Shown: positions 9,026-17,979, counted from the first letter of the stretch. The stretch: 64,000 nt of DNA from Marinibaculum pumilum (GCF_042646425.1 NZ_JBHRTR010000018.1:1-64000), one strand, 5' to 3'. Numbers and translations: made by a program. The notes: generated by a model not told the origin, from the sequence alone.

Positions 9026-9622
9026 ATGAAGACGTTGACCCTGTTCCTTGCGGCCGCGCTGCTCTGCCTTCCGGCGGCGGCGCAGGCCGACCCCGCCGCG
9101 GCCCAGCGGCTGTCCAGTCCCGCCGCCCAGGCGCGCCTGCTGGCCATGACAGAGCCGGACTGCGACCGGCTGCGCGACGAGCCCCTCGCCTGCCTGGCCT
9201 GCAACCTCTATCACGAGGCCCGGTCGGAGGGCCGCGACGGCATGCGGCTGGTGGGCAAGGTCACGATGAACCGGGTCGCCAGCCCCGCTTTCCCCGATCG
9301 CATCTGCGAGGTGGTCTGGCAGCGCCGGGGGAAGGGCCGCGCCCAGTTCTCATGGACCGACGACGGGCGTGCCGACCTGGTGCGCGAGCCGGATGCCTGG
9401 CGCGACGCGGTCGCCAATGCTGCCGTGATGATCCACGACCATTTCGATCCCCACGTCACCGCCCGGATCGACGGCCGCAGCTATGGCCCGGACCTGCTCT
9501 GGTATCATACGGACTCGGTCACGCCGGACTGGAGCCGGCATCTGCAGAAGGCAGCCGCGGTGGGCCGCCACATCGCCTACCGCGCGCCGCCGGAACCGCC
9601 CGCGGAGGCGCCATCGACCTGA
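9026..9622 (+). CDS. cell wall hydrolase (SleB/Hydrolase_2 type)
   Basis: A 198-residue exported protein with a clear Sec signal peptide (MKTLTLFLAAALLCLPAAAQA). The rest is the SleB-like Hydrolase_2 domain: LACNLYHEARSEG with the conserved glutamate, VMNRV-like segment VTMNRVASPAFPD, and FSWTDDGR. These enzymes are lytic transglycosylase- or amidase-like peptidoglycan hydrolases used in spore germination in Bacillus and in wall remodelling in alphaproteobacteria. The ATG at 9026 begins the signal peptide; the longer frame is spurious. Its 3' end overlaps the convergent ABC ATPase gene by 46 bases, which is unusual but both reading frames look real. Confidence 0.88.
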   Translation: MKTLTLFLAAALLCLPAAAQADPAAAQRLSSPAAQARLLAMTEPDCDRLRDEPLACLACNLYHEARSEGRDGMRLVGKVTMNRVASPAFPDRICEVVWQRRGKGRAQFSWTDDGRADLVREPDAWRDAVANAAVMIHDHFDPHVTARIDGRSYGPDLLWYHTDSVTPDWSRHLQKAAAVGRHIAYRAPPEPPAEAPST

Positions 9623-10473
9623 TCCGCAGCACCACGGGCATCGTCGAAGATCCAGCCCGGCTGCACCTCCGGCAGCGGGATCGCCGCCAGAAGCTCCTGC
9701 GTATAGGGATCGCCGGGCGCGGCGAAGACGCCTTCGCAGGTCCCCTCTTCCACGATGCGGCCGTGGCGCAGCACCACGACCCGGTCGCAGAGCACCCGCA
9801 CCACCGACAGGTCGTGGCTGATGAAGACCAGGGCCAGGCCCAGGTCGCGCTTCAGCTCGTTCAGCAGCGCCAGGATCTGCGCCTGGCTGGAGACGTCGAG
9901 GCCGGAGACCACCTCGTCCGCCACCACCAGGCGCGGCTTCAGGGCGATGGCGCGGGCGATGCCGACCCGCTGCCGCTGGCCGCCTGACAATTCGTGCGGA
10001 TAGCGCCCGGCGAAGGATGGCGGCAGGCCGACCCGCTCCAGCAGCGCGGAAGCCTGGGCCCAGGCGTCGCGGCGGCCCTTCGCGCGGCCGAAGGCGTGCA
10101 GCGGCTGGGACAGGATCTCGCCGATCCGCGCCCGCGGGTTCAGGGAGGATTGCGGGTCCTGGAAGATGAACTGCATGTCCGCCCGCAACGGCCGAAGTGC
10201 GCCTTCCCCCAGCCCGGTGATGTCGCGGTCCTCGAAGGTCAGGCGCCCGGCCGTGGGCCGGTAGAGCCGCATCAGGGTGCGGCCCAGGCTGGTCTTGCCG
10301 GACCCGCTCTCCCCCACCAGGCCGACGCTCTCGCCCGCGCCAACGGTCAGGTCGATGTCCTGCAGGATGTCGAGCAGCGGCGGGGCGCCGAAGCCGAGCC
10401 GGCCGGCACGGGCGCCGCGGTCCGGCAGGCTGAGGCCAAGGCCCTCCGCACGGATCAGCGGTTCGGCGGTCAC
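9577..10473 (-). CDS. peptide-type ABC importer ATPase (DppF-like)
   Basis: A 298-residue ATPase of the dipeptide/oligopeptide/nickel import family. Walker A is GESGSGKTS, the signature is LSGGQRQRVGIARAI, and Walker B is LVVADEVVSGLD, followed by the switch histidine in VFISHDLSVV. The C-terminal tail has the oligopeptide-transporter type TQELLAAIPLP. It is the last gene of a five-gene minus-strand importer and overlaps the preceding ATPase gene by the ATGA-type junction at 10470-10473. Its 3' end overlaps the convergent wall hydrolase gene. Confidence 0.92.
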   Translation of the reverse strand: MTAEPLIRAEGLGLSLPDRGARAGRLGFGAPPLLDILQDIDLTVGAGESVGLVGESGSGKTSLGRTLMRLYRPTAGRLTFEDRDITGLGEGALRPLRADMQFIFQDPQSSLNPRARIGEILSQPLHAFGRAKGRRDAWAQASALLERVGLPPSFAGRYPHELSGGQRQRVGIARAIALKPRLVVADEVVSGLDVSSQAQILALLNELKRDLGLALVFISHDLSVVRVLCDRVVVLRHGRIVEEGTCEGVFAAPGDPYTQELLAAIPLPEVQPGWIFDDARGAADQVDGASAGGSGGAR

Positions 10474-11351
10474 GTGCCCGCCTCCCCCCGGTCCTGCGCA
10501 TGCGCCTCGGCCCAGAGCCTGGACAGCAGCTCCGGCGGGATCGGGTGCAGCGCGTCGGCCGGCTGGTCGTAGCGCGGCGTCGCGGCGAACAGGGCCTGCG
10601 TATAGGGGTGCTGCGGCGCGGCGAACAGGTCGGCGGTGAGGCCCGCCTCCAGGATGCGGCCGGCATGGATCACGGTGACCCGGTCGCAGATCTTCGCCAC
10701 GACACCGAGGTCGTGGGTGACGAACAGAATTGCCGTGTCGGCGCGGCCCTGCATTTCCTTCAGCAGGCGCAGGATCTGGCGCTGCACGGTGACGTCCAGG
10801 GCCGTGGTCGGTTCGTCGGCGACGATCAGGTCCGGGTCGCAGGCAAAGGCGATGGCGATCAGCACCCGCTGGCGCATGCCGCCGGACAGTTCGTGCGGGT
10901 ATTGCCGCAGCACCCGGGCCGGGTTGCGGATATGCACTGAGTCCAGCAGCGCCTCCGCCCGGGCCAGGGCCTCCGCCTTCGACAGCGCCAGGTGCAGGCG
11001 CAGCACGTCGGTGACCTGGCGGCCGATCCGGTGCACCGGGTTCAGCGCGGTCATCGGGTCCTGCGGGATCAGCGCGATCTTTGCGCCCAGCAGCCGCCGC
11101 CGCTCCGCCACCGGCATCGCCAGCAGGTCGCGGCCGCGATAGCGCACCGTGCCGGCGGTCACCCGCGCCGAACCGGGCAGCAGGTCCAGCACGGTGCGGC
11201 CCACCATCGACTTGCCGGCTCCGCTCTCCCCCACCAGGCCCAGCACCTCGCCCGGTGCCACCGACAGGTCGACGCCGCGCAGGATCGGCACGGCCGCCCG
11301 GCCGCGGCCGACGGACATGTGCAGGCCGGCAACCTCCAATGTCGCCGTCAT
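10470..11351 (-). CDS. peptide-type ABC importer ATPase (DppD-like)
   Basis: A 293-residue ATPase, partner of the DppF-like subunit. Walker A GESGAGKSM, signature LSGGMRQRVLIAIAF, Walker B LIVADEPTTALD, switch region LFVTHDLGVV, and the family C-terminal QALFAATPRYDQ segment. The ATG at 11351 overlaps the stop of the upstream permease gene by four bases, which fixes this start; the open frame further upstream is a shadow inside the permease gene. Such paired ATPases drive uptake of di- or oligopeptides, nickel or opines in this transporter family; the cargo here is not determined. Confidence 0.92.
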   Translation of the reverse strand: MTATLEVAGLHMSVGRGRAAVPILRGVDLSVAPGEVLGLVGESGAGKSMVGRTVLDLLPGSARVTAGTVRYRGRDLLAMPVAERRRLLGAKIALIPQDPMTALNPVHRIGRQVTDVLRLHLALSKAEALARAEALLDSVHIRNPARVLRQYPHELSGGMRQRVLIAIAFACDPDLIVADEPTTALDVTVQRQILRLLKEMQGRADTAILFVTHDLGVVAKICDRVTVIHAGRILEAGLTADLFAAPQHPYTQALFAATPRYDQPADALHPIPPELLSRLWAEAHAQDRGEAGT

Positions 11352-12241
11352 CGCCGCATCACCGGATCCAGGACCCGCCGCAGACCGTCGCCGAGCGCGT
11401 TGAAGCCCAGCACCACGACGATCAGGCAGAGGATGGGGAAGGTCATGATCCACCAGGCGTCGTGGATGTATTGCCGGCCCTCCGCGATCAGCCCGCCCCA
11501 GGTCGGTTCGTCGGACGAGATCGACAGGCCGACGAAGCTGAGGATCGCCTCCACGATCACGGCGATGCCCATCTCCAGGGTCAGCAGGGTGATCAAGAGC
11601 GGCATCACGTTCGGCAGCACTTCGGTGCGCAGGGTGCGGAACGAGGCCAGGCCCAGGGTGCGGGCGGCCAGGACATAGTCCTGCTCCTTCTGCACCAAGG
11701 TCTCCGCCCGGACGACGCGGCAGAAGCGGGTCCAGTCGATCACCGCGATGGCGATGATGACGGCCTCCAGCCCGGTGCCGATCACCGCGACCAGGACGAT
11801 GGCGAGCAGCACCGCGGGGAAGGCCATCCAGATGTCGACCAGGCGGCTGATCACGGCATCGACCCAGCCGCCGAAGAAGCCCGCCAGCAGCCCCAGCACG
11901 GTGCCCATCACCGCGGCGGCCAAAGCCGCCACCACCGCCACGATCACCGCCACCCGGGCGCCGTAGATCAGGCGGGAGGCCAGGTCCCGGCCCAGGCTGT
12001 CGGTGCCCAGCGGATAGCCGGGCTCCGCACCCTCGACCCAGAACGGCGGCAGCTGGCCCAGCATCAGGTCCTGCTGCAGCGGGTCGTGCGGCGCCAGCAG
12101 CGGCGCGAAGATGGCAGCCAGCAGCAGCAGCGCCGCGACGATGCCGCCGAACCAGACCCGCGGGTTGCGCAGCGCCGCCGCCAGCGCTCCGGTACGCGGC
12201 CGTTCGCCCGGCGCTGCCAGGGAAGCAGATGCGCCGCTCAT
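11348..12241 (-). CDS. peptide-type ABC importer permease (DppC-like)
   Basis: A 297-residue inner-membrane permease. It has the DppC N-terminal pattern: one hydrophobic segment (WFGGIVAALLLLAAIFAPLLAPHDP), then the periplasmic PLGTDSLGRDLASRLIYGAR motif, then further membrane segments. The coupling EAA-type loop is AARTLGLASFRTLRTEVLPN. The ATG at 12241 overlaps the preceding permease stop by four bases (ATGA), implying coupled translation. Together with the DppB-like protein it forms the channel. Confidence 0.92.
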   Translation of the reverse strand: MSGASASLAAPGERPRTGALAAALRNPRVWFGGIVAALLLLAAIFAPLLAPHDPLQQDLMLGQLPPFWVEGAEPGYPLGTDSLGRDLASRLIYGARVAVIVAVVAALAAAVMGTVLGLLAGFFGGWVDAVISRLVDIWMAFPAVLLAIVLVAVIGTGLEAVIIAIAVIDWTRFCRVVRAETLVQKEQDYVLAARTLGLASFRTLRTEVLPNVMPLLITLLTLEMGIAVIVEAILSFVGLSISSDEPTWGGLIAEGRQYIHDAWWIMTFPILCLIVVVLGFNALGDGLRRVLDPVMRR

Positions 12242-13242
12242 CGCCGCAGCCGCGGGTTCAGGGCCGCATAGCTCATGTCGACCAGAAGGTTCACGACGAT
12301 GAAGATCACCGCGAAGGTCAGCACCAGGCCCTGGATCAGCGGCAGGTCGCGCTGGATCACAGCGCCGATCGCCATGTTGCCGATACCGGGATAGGAGAAG
12401 ATGCGTTCGATCAGCACGGTGCCGCCGATCAGGAAGGTGAACTGCACCCCGCCCAGGGTGACGGTCGGGATCGCTGCGTTCTGCAGCGCCTGGTGCAGGA
12501 TGATCCGCCAGCGGCCCATGCCGCGCGCCTTCGCCATGGCGACGTAATCCTCCTGCAGCACCCCCTGCAGGGAGGATTTCAGCAGCCGCGCCACCGCGGC
12601 GACCAGCGGCAGGGCCAGCGCCACCGCCGGCAGCACCAGGTGCGCGACGATATCGCCGAAGATGCGCCATTCGCCGCGGACCAGGCTCTCCACCAGATAG
12701 AAGCCGGTGGCGAACTCGAAGCCCAGCCTGGGGTCGATGCGGCCGGAGATCGGCAGCAGCGGCACCGCCACCCCCAGCAGCAGGATGAAGATCAGGCCCC
12801 ACAGGAAGTCGGGGATCGCCAGGGTCAGGCCGGTGAAGCCGTCGACCAGCACCTCCGCCGGACCGTCCTGCCCCCAGGTGCCGACCAGGGCCAGCGCGAC
12901 ACCCAGCGCGACGGCCAGGACGATGGCGGCGACCGCCAGCTCCAGGGTGGCGGGCAGGCGGCCCAGGATCAGCTCCACCACGTCGCGGCGCATGCTGATC
13001 GAGGTGCCGAACTCGCCCTGCAGGATCTCCCCCGCCCAGCGGATGAACTGCTGCCAGATCGGCGCGTCCAGGCCGTAGAGCCGGCGCAGGTTGGCGATAT
13101 CGGCTTCCGACGCGCCGGGCGGGATCATCATCGCGATCGGGTCGCCGGGGACGACGCGCAGCAGCACGAAGACGATCACCGCGACCCCGATCAGGGTCGG
13201 CACGGCGAGCGCCAGGCGTTTCAGGACGAAGGCGGCGGGCAT
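12238..13242 (-). CDS. peptide-type ABC importer permease (DppB-like)
   Basis: A 334-residue inner-membrane permease. The N terminus (LKRLALAVPTLIGVAVIVFVLLRVVPGDP) is diagnostic of DppB/OppB-type subunits, as is YGLDAPIWQQFIRW. Six membrane segments are visible, with the cytoplasmic loop AMAKARGMGRWRIILHQALQN that contacts the ATPase. It is the first permease gene after the binding-protein gene, separated by an 80-base gap with a strong hairpin, and is translationally coupled to the next permease. Confidence 0.92.
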   Translation of the reverse strand: MPAAFVLKRLALAVPTLIGVAVIVFVLLRVVPGDPIAMMIPPGASEADIANLRRLYGLDAPIWQQFIRWAGEILQGEFGTSISMRRDVVELILGRLPATLELAVAAIVLAVALGVALALVGTWGQDGPAEVLVDGFTGLTLAIPDFLWGLIFILLLGVAVPLLPISGRIDPRLGFEFATGFYLVESLVRGEWRIFGDIVAHLVLPAVALALPLVAAVARLLKSSLQGVLQEDYVAMAKARGMGRWRIILHQALQNAAIPTVTLGGVQFTFLIGGTVLIERIFSYPGIGNMAIGAVIQRDLPLIQGLVLTFAVIFIVVNLLVDMSYAALNPRLRR

Positions 13243-13261
13243 AGTTCAGTCGGAACGCAGA

Positions 13262-13289
13262 GGGGCGGCCGGACCGCGCCGGCCGCCCC
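13262..13289 (-). terminator. GC-rich hairpin between binding-protein and permease genes
   Basis: A perfect 11-bp inverted repeat (GGGGCGGCCGG at 13262-13272 and its complement at 13279-13289) with a 6-base loop lies between the substrate-binding protein gene and the DppB-like gene. On the minus-strand transcript no T-run follows, so a full intrinsic terminator is unlikely. This position is typical for stem-loops that protect the upstream binding-protein mRNA or partly attenuate transcription, making the binding protein more abundant than the membrane subunits. Confidence 0.6.
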
Positions 13290-13322
13290 CTGCTCCGCCC
13301 ATGGACCCGTGAGGCCGCAGCC

Positions 13323-14858
13323 TCACATGTCCAGCTTCACGTTCTGCGGCAGGACGAAGTTGGCGACATGCGGCGTCACCGTGATCCCGTCGCGATGCAC
13401 GATCGGCTGCACGTATTGCAGCAGCGGGATCACATAGGCGTTCTCGGCGATATACCTGTCCACCGCCTTGTAGCCCTCGATCCGCTTCGCCTCGTCCGTC
13501 TCGCCCCAGAGCGGGCCGATCATCGCGTCCAGGTCGTCGGTGTCCCAGGTGGAATGCGGCGACGGCCCGAACATGGCGAAGCCGGTGGAGGTCGCCGGGT
13601 CGCCGATCGCATTGCCCCAGTTGTAGAAGGCGGCCGGCGCCAGGGTGTCCTGCGCGCGCAGTTCGTAATGCTTGGCGATCTCATAGACCTCGATGTCGGC
13701 CTCGATCCCGACATTGCGCCACATGCCGACGATCGCCTGGATCATCTCATAGTCCTTCGGCTTGAAGCCGCGGGTCGTCTGGATCGTGAACTTGACCGGG
13801 TTGTCCTTCGAATAGCCGGAAGCCGCCAGCAGCTCCTTCGCCTTCTCCGGGTCGTAGGGCACGGACGTGCCGGCGTCGAAGGCCGCATATTCGGGCGCCT
13901 GCAGGGTGTCGATCGGCACGCCGTAGCCGCGCAGCAGCCGGTCGACGATCGCCTTCTTGTTGATCGCGAGCGCCGCCGCCTTGCGGACGTTCGGGTCTTC
14001 CATCGGACCCACGTCGTTCAGGAAGATCATGCCGATGTCGGAGACCGGGGTGGAGACGCCTTCCAGCCCCTCCTTCTCCTTCAGGCGGTCGAACTGCTCG
14101 TAGGGGATCTCGAGCGTGATGTCGGCGGAGCCGCTCTCCACCTCCGCCACGCGGGAGGTGGCGTCGGGCACGAACTTGAAGACCACCGTCTCGAAGTCCG
14201 GCTTCGGGCCCCAGTACTTGTCGAAGCGCTTCAGGCGAACGAAGCCGTTGGGCTGGAACTCCTCCACCATGTAGGGGCCGGAACCGATGGGCGCCTTCTC
14301 AAAGCCTTCGGCACCGACCTTCTCGTAATAGGCCTTGGGCAGCACGAAGCCGGTCAGGAAGGCCATCCACTTGAACAGGGTCGGCTCGAACTCCTTCACG
14401 TCGGCGGTGATTTTGTTGCCGTCGATCTGGAAGTTGCCGATCTTGCCCCAGACGAACTGGATCGGATTGCCGGTGTCCGGATTGCCGGCGCGCTCCAGCG
14501 ACCAGACCACGTCCTCGGGCGTGACCTTGGACCCGTCATGCCAGAAGGCATCGTCGCGCACGGTCATGTGGACCTTGGTCTTGTCCTCGTTCCAGCCCCA
14601 TTCGGTCAGAATGCCGGGCTTGAAGCTCAGGTCCGGGTTCTGGTCGATATAGGTGTCGAAGACCGACTTGTAGATCGACTGGATCGTCGGATTGACCGCC
14701 GACAACCCGACCGTCGGATCCCAGGACGGCAGGTTGACGTTGTAGGCGATGGTCAGGGTCTTGTCGTCGGCGGCACGGGCATCGCCCGGCACGGCCGCGA
14801 CCGCCACAGCACCGGCCAGCAGGGCCGTCGCCAGCGCGGTCCGCAGAAGCTTCTTCAT
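13323..14858 (-). CDS. ABC transporter substrate-binding protein, family 5
   Basis: A 511-residue periplasmic binding protein of the SBP_bac_5 family. The signal peptide is clear (MKKLLRTALATALLAGA, cleavage after DARA). Family features include the early segment LPSWDPTVGLSAV, DGSKVTPEDVVWSLERA, GSGPYMVEEFQPNGFVRLKR and NVRKAAALAINK. These proteins deliver peptides, nickel, haem or glycosides to Dpp-type permeases. I chose the ATG at 14858; a GTG nine bases upstream is in frame but sits directly on the ribosome site. First gene of the importer operon. Ligand is not deducible; gene fragments for peptidases or metal enzymes are not adjacent. Confidence 0.9.
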   Translation of the reverse strand: MKKLLRTALATALLAGAVAVAAVPGDARAADDKTLTIAYNVNLPSWDPTVGLSAVNPTIQSIYKSVFDTYIDQNPDLSFKPGILTEWGWNEDKTKVHMTVRDDAFWHDGSKVTPEDVVWSLERAGNPDTGNPIQFVWGKIGNFQIDGNKITADVKEFEPTLFKWMAFLTGFVLPKAYYEKVGAEGFEKAPIGSGPYMVEEFQPNGFVRLKRFDKYWGPKPDFETVVFKFVPDATSRVAEVESGSADITLEIPYEQFDRLKEKEGLEGVSTPVSDIGMIFLNDVGPMEDPNVRKAAALAINKKAIVDRLLRGYGVPIDTLQAPEYAAFDAGTSVPYDPEKAKELLAASGYSKDNPVKFTIQTTRGFKPKDYEMIQAIVGMWRNVGIEADIEVYEIAKHYELRAQDTLAPAAFYNWGNAIGDPATSTGFAMFGPSPHSTWDTDDLDAMIGPLWGETDEAKRIEGYKAVDRYIAENAYVIPLLQYVQPIVHRDGITVTPHVANFVLPQNVKLDM

Positions 14859-14940
14859 GTTCCTCACACTCCCCGTCGTTCGGCTCCGGCCGCCGGTCCC
14901 CCGGCGGCCATCGGCTTTCCGTCCCGAAAGTCCGGCGGTT

Positions 14941-16179
14941 CTATTCTGCCGCCTGGTTCTCGCTCTCCGCCCACCGCTTCATCAGGGTGTTGGAGGGCAG
15001 GGTCTCGTCGATCAGCTTCTTCGCCGTCTCCTGGCCCGCCACCGGCAGGTTGGCCGGGTCCAGCAGGCCGATCTGCACCAGGACCGAGGCCTGATCCCAG
15101 TAGATATGCTCGTGATAGAGCTTGTCGCCGCGGAAGCAGACGATGGCGACCAGCGGGATCTCGACATACTTGCCCGTCGGCTTCACGCCGGGAAGCATCC
15201 AGTCGATCTCGGTATCGTGGGTGAAGCAGAACAGCATCTCGTCCACCACCCGGTCGGCGCCGATGGTGCGGCTGACCGGGATCAGCTTCGTGTCGGCCGG
15301 ATTGCTGTTCACGAAATGGTGCTGGTAGAAGCGCGCCAGATGCTTCTGCCCCACCCCGCCGGTCATCGTCGGGATGTGGTTGACATAGGGCTCCGCCACC
15401 ATCGTCGACATCGTCGCCGGCACGTCGCGGGTCGCGAACTCGTAGTAGCAGTGCATGTCCCACAGGGCCGACAGGTCGTAATGCGGTCCCATCACCCGGC
15501 GGAACAGGGCGATGGCGCGGGAATGCGCCATGCTGGAGGCCGGCTTGTCGTACTGCGCCCGGCCCTTGGCGGAAAAGCCGTGGTCGGCGCCGGGATAGAC
15601 ATAGACCTCCGCTTCCGGCACGTCCTTGAGGCCGTCGCGGATCTTCTCCACCACCTCCGGCGGGGTGTACTTGTCCAGCTCGCCCAGATGCAGCTGCAGC
15701 GGGCAGGAGATCTCCTTCGCCGCGTCCAGCAGCTGCTCGATGCCGACGCCGTAATAGCCGACGGCGCAGTCCACGTCGGTCTTCGCCGCGGTCAGGTAGG
15801 CCAGGGTGCCGCCCAGGCAGAAGCCGATCGCACCGACCTTACCCTTGCAGGCCGGATGGGACCGCAGCGCGGCGATGGTCGCCGCGATGTCCGCCACCGC
15901 CTGCGGCTGGTCGAAGCGTTCCAGAAAGCCGAAGGCCTTCTTGAAGTCCGCCTCGCCATAGCCCAGGTCGACACCGGGCTCCATGCGCCAGAACAGGTCC
16001 GGCGCCACGGCGACATAGCCTTCCTCGGCATAATAGTCGCAGACGCCGCGGATATTGGCGTTGACGCCGAAGATCTCCTGCAGGACCACGATGCCGGGCC
16101 CCGAGCCCTTCTCCGGCAGAGCCAGATAGCCCTTGAAGCTGCCGCCGTCGGCGGCCTGGATGTCGATCATCGTCCCCAT
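14941..16179 (-). CDS. dienelactone hydrolase fused to SnoaL-like domain
   Basis: A 412-residue two-domain protein. Residues 1-230 are a dienelactone hydrolase: E36 (QEIFGVN), nucleophile C121 in GFCLGG, D169 (GELDKYTP) and H200 (GADHGF), with the usual family end near residue 230. Residues about 235-400 (WDMHCYYEF, HFVNSNPADTKLIPVSRTIG, HDTEIDWMLPGVKPTGKYVEIP) match the cone-shaped NTF2/SnoaL-like fold used by ester cyclases and hydroxylating enzymes. The fusion is about 180 residues longer than classical dienelactone hydrolase. The ATG at 16179 follows GAGGAG. Downstream of an enoyl-CoA hydratase gene on the same strand but separated by about 127 bases. The substrate is unknown. Confidence 0.88.
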   Translation of the reverse strand: MGTMIDIQAADGGSFKGYLALPEKGSGPGIVVLQEIFGVNANIRGVCDYYAEEGYVAVAPDLFWRMEPGVDLGYGEADFKKAFGFLERFDQPQAVADIAATIAALRSHPACKGKVGAIGFCLGGTLAYLTAAKTDVDCAVGYYGVGIEQLLDAAKEISCPLQLHLGELDKYTPPEVVEKIRDGLKDVPEAEVYVYPGADHGFSAKGRAQYDKPASSMAHSRAIALFRRVMGPHYDLSALWDMHCYYEFATRDVPATMSTMVAEPYVNHIPTMTGGVGQKHLARFYQHHFVNSNPADTKLIPVSRTIGADRVVDEMLFCFTHDTEIDWMLPGVKPTGKYVEIPLVAIVCFRGDKLYHEHIYWDQASVLVQIGLLDPANLPVAGQETAKKLIDETLPSNTLMKRWAESENQAAE

Positions 16180-16306
16180 GGCACCCGCTCCTCAACCAAG
16201 ATCCGGATTCTGCGCGCCCGCCGCAGCGAAGCGCCTTCGTATGCAAATGGTCGCCGGCCGCCGATGGTAGCCGGCCACTGGGCCCGGCGACAGGCCATTC
16301 CGGCGG

Positions 16307-17098
16307 TCAGCCGCCGACGAAATTCGGCTTGCGCTTCTCGACGAAGGCGGCGATCCCTTCCTGCGCGTCCTGGGTGCGCACGATATTGGCCATGCCGCGC
16401 GCCTCATATTCCATCTGCGTGTCGAGCGGCGCGTTCTGCGAATCCAGCAACAGCGCCTTCACCACGCCGAACGCCATCGTCGGCCCGCGGGCCAGGTCCT
16501 CCGCCAGGCCGATGGCGGTGTCCATCAGCTCCGCCGCCGGCACCACCCGGTTCACCAGCCCCCAGGCCTGCGCCTCCTCCGCCGACAGCACCCGGTTGGT
16601 GAACAGCAGTTCCTTCGCCCGGTGCACGCCGATCAGCCGCGGCAGGAAATGGGTGGAGGAACCGTCCGGCGACAGCCCGGCGGCGGTATAGGCCATGGTG
16701 AACTTCGCCTTGTCGGCCGCCAGGATCAGGTCGCCGGTCATCGCGAAGCTGAAGCCGCCGCCGGCGGCGGTGCCGTTCACCGCCATGATCACCGGCGCTT
16801 CCATCCGGTTGAAGACCGAGATCGCGCGGTGCAGCTGGCTGGTGATCCGCATCATGAAGCTGGGCAGGTCGGCGGCATTGTCCAGGAAGCCCTTCAGGTC
16901 GCCGCCGGCACAGAACATCTTCTCGCCCGCGCCGGTGATCACCACCGCACGAACGGTCGGGTCGGCATCGCAGGCGAGCGCCGCGTCGTGCAGCTCCGTC
17001 GCCATCCGCAGGGTCAGGGCATTCGCCTCGTTCGGCCGGTTCAGGGTGATGATCGCCACGGTGTCGCGGCGCTCGATCGTGATGTCCTGGAAGTCCAT
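16307..17098 (-). CDS. enoyl-CoA hydratase/isomerase family protein
   Basis: A 263-residue crotonase-fold protein. Oxyanion-hole segments are AGEKMFCAGGDLKGF and AVNGTAAGGGFSFAM. At the position of the second catalytic glutamate of classical hydratases the sequence reads AAGLSPDGSSTHFLPRLIG, so a hydratase assignment is not secure and an isomerase or other crotonase reaction is possible. The ATG at 17098 follows GAGGGGG; the longer frame is not supported. Followed on the same strand by the dienelactone hydrolase fusion. Likely acts on an acyl-CoA in fatty or aromatic acid catabolism, inferred only from the family. Confidence 0.87.
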   Translation of the reverse strand: MDFQDITIERRDTVAIITLNRPNEANALTLRMATELHDAALACDADPTVRAVVITGAGEKMFCAGGDLKGFLDNAADLPSFMMRITSQLHRAISVFNRMEAPVIMAVNGTAAGGGFSFAMTGDLILAADKAKFTMAYTAAGLSPDGSSTHFLPRLIGVHRAKELLFTNRVLSAEEAQAWGLVNRVVPAAELMDTAIGLAEDLARGPTMAFGVVKALLLDSQNAPLDTQMEYEARGMANIVRTQDAQEGIAAFVEKRKPNFVGG

Positions 17099-17200
17099 AT
17101 CGTCCCCCTCGCAACTGGCCCCGGCAGCCCGGCCGGCGGTTCCGGCGGGCCAGCATAGGCGGTGCGGCGGCGGGCACAAGACGGTGGTGCGGCCATTCCG

Positions 17201-17560
17201 TCAGCCGAGATCCTGTCCGAACATGATGCGATGGCCGTCCGGCGTGGCGACCGGCATTTCCCGCATCCCCCAGGGCTTGTCCTGCGGTGGCGGGACGGCC
17301 GCGCCGCGGGCGGCGATCTCGGCGTGATAGGCATCCACATCGGCCAGCACGACATAGGCGAAATACTGGTGGTCGCCGAGGTCCGCCGGCGGGATCGCGT
17401 CCGGGCATTCGCCGAGCATCAGGGAGCAGGCGCCGCGGCGCAGGAAGATCCAGCCCGGCGGTTCCGCCCAGACCTGGAAGCCCATCACCTCCGTCCACCA
17501 GCGCGCCGTGGCGGCGATGTCCGGTACCGCCAGGACATGATGCTGGGCGGTCACCTGCAT
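17201..17560 (-). CDS. VOC (glyoxalase/dioxygenase fold) family protein
   Basis: A 119-residue single VOC module: HHVLAVPDIAATARWWTEVMGF at the start and DPDGHRI-like ATPDGHRIMFGQ at the end, as in glyoxalase and bleomycin-resistance-type proteins. Metal-ligand positions (early histidine H8-H9, late histidine in DGHR) are present. The ATG at 17560 is used; an in-frame GTG at 17569 overlaps the stop of the upstream MAPEG gene and could be the coupled start. The two genes are adjacent on the minus strand. Function is not assignable beyond the fold. Confidence 0.82.
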   Translation of the reverse strand: MQVTAQHHVLAVPDIAATARWWTEVMGFQVWAEPPGWIFLRRGACSLMLGECPDAIPPADLGDHQYFAYVVLADVDAYHAEIAARGAAVPPPQDKPWGMREMPVATPDGHRIMFGQDLG

Positions 17561-17565
17561 TGCGT

Positions 17566-17979
17566 TCACCCGCCGGCGCCCTGCAGCAGGCCGGCAATCA
17601 GCATGAGGATCGTGGCCAGGAACCCCACAGCCCAGACGACGCTGCGCCACCAGCGCACACCGAACCCGTAAAGCGGGATGTAGACGATGCGGGCCGCCAG
17701 ATAGGCGATGGCGCAGCCTTCGGTGAAGGGGCCGGAAGCCCCGGCAGCCGTGACGACGATCGCCGCCGGGGCATACATGACGAGCCCCTCCAGCTGGTTG
17801 CGGAAGGCGCGCTCCAGCCGCCCCGCCACCCCGGTCAACTGGCGCTGCTCGTCGCGGGCGGAGCCGGTGTAGCGCGGCCCCAGCTGCATGTTCGCCGGCA
17901 CCGCCATCAGGGCCAGTTGCACTGCGGCCAGCAGGCCCGACCAGCCCAGGACCTGCAGTTCGATCGTCAACGCGTTCAT
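17566..17979 (-). CDS. MAPEG family membrane protein
   Basis: A 137-residue integral membrane protein with four hydrophobic segments and the MAPEG pattern, including R in RLERAFRNQLEGLVMYAPA, which matches the family's ERAxxNxxE motif. Human MAPEG proteins include microsomal glutathione transferases; bacterial ones are mostly uncharacterised. The ATG at 17979 follows GGAGGGG. It is the first gene of a pair with the VOC protein. The upstream side is divergent from the T6SS accessory island. Confidence 0.87.
   Translation of the reverse strand: MNALTIELQVLGWSGLLAAVQLALMAVPANMQLGPRYTGSARDEQRQLTGVAGRLERAFRNQLEGLVMYAPAAIVVTAAGASGPFTEGCAIAYLAARIVYIPLYGFGVRWWRSVVWAVGFLATILMLIAGLLQGAGG

Noticed and set aside
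16250..16291. Inverted repeat GTCGCCGG / CCGGCGAC after the enoyl-CoA hydratase gene as a terminator
   Set aside because: Large loop of over 25 bases and no T-run; such GC repeats are expected by chance here.
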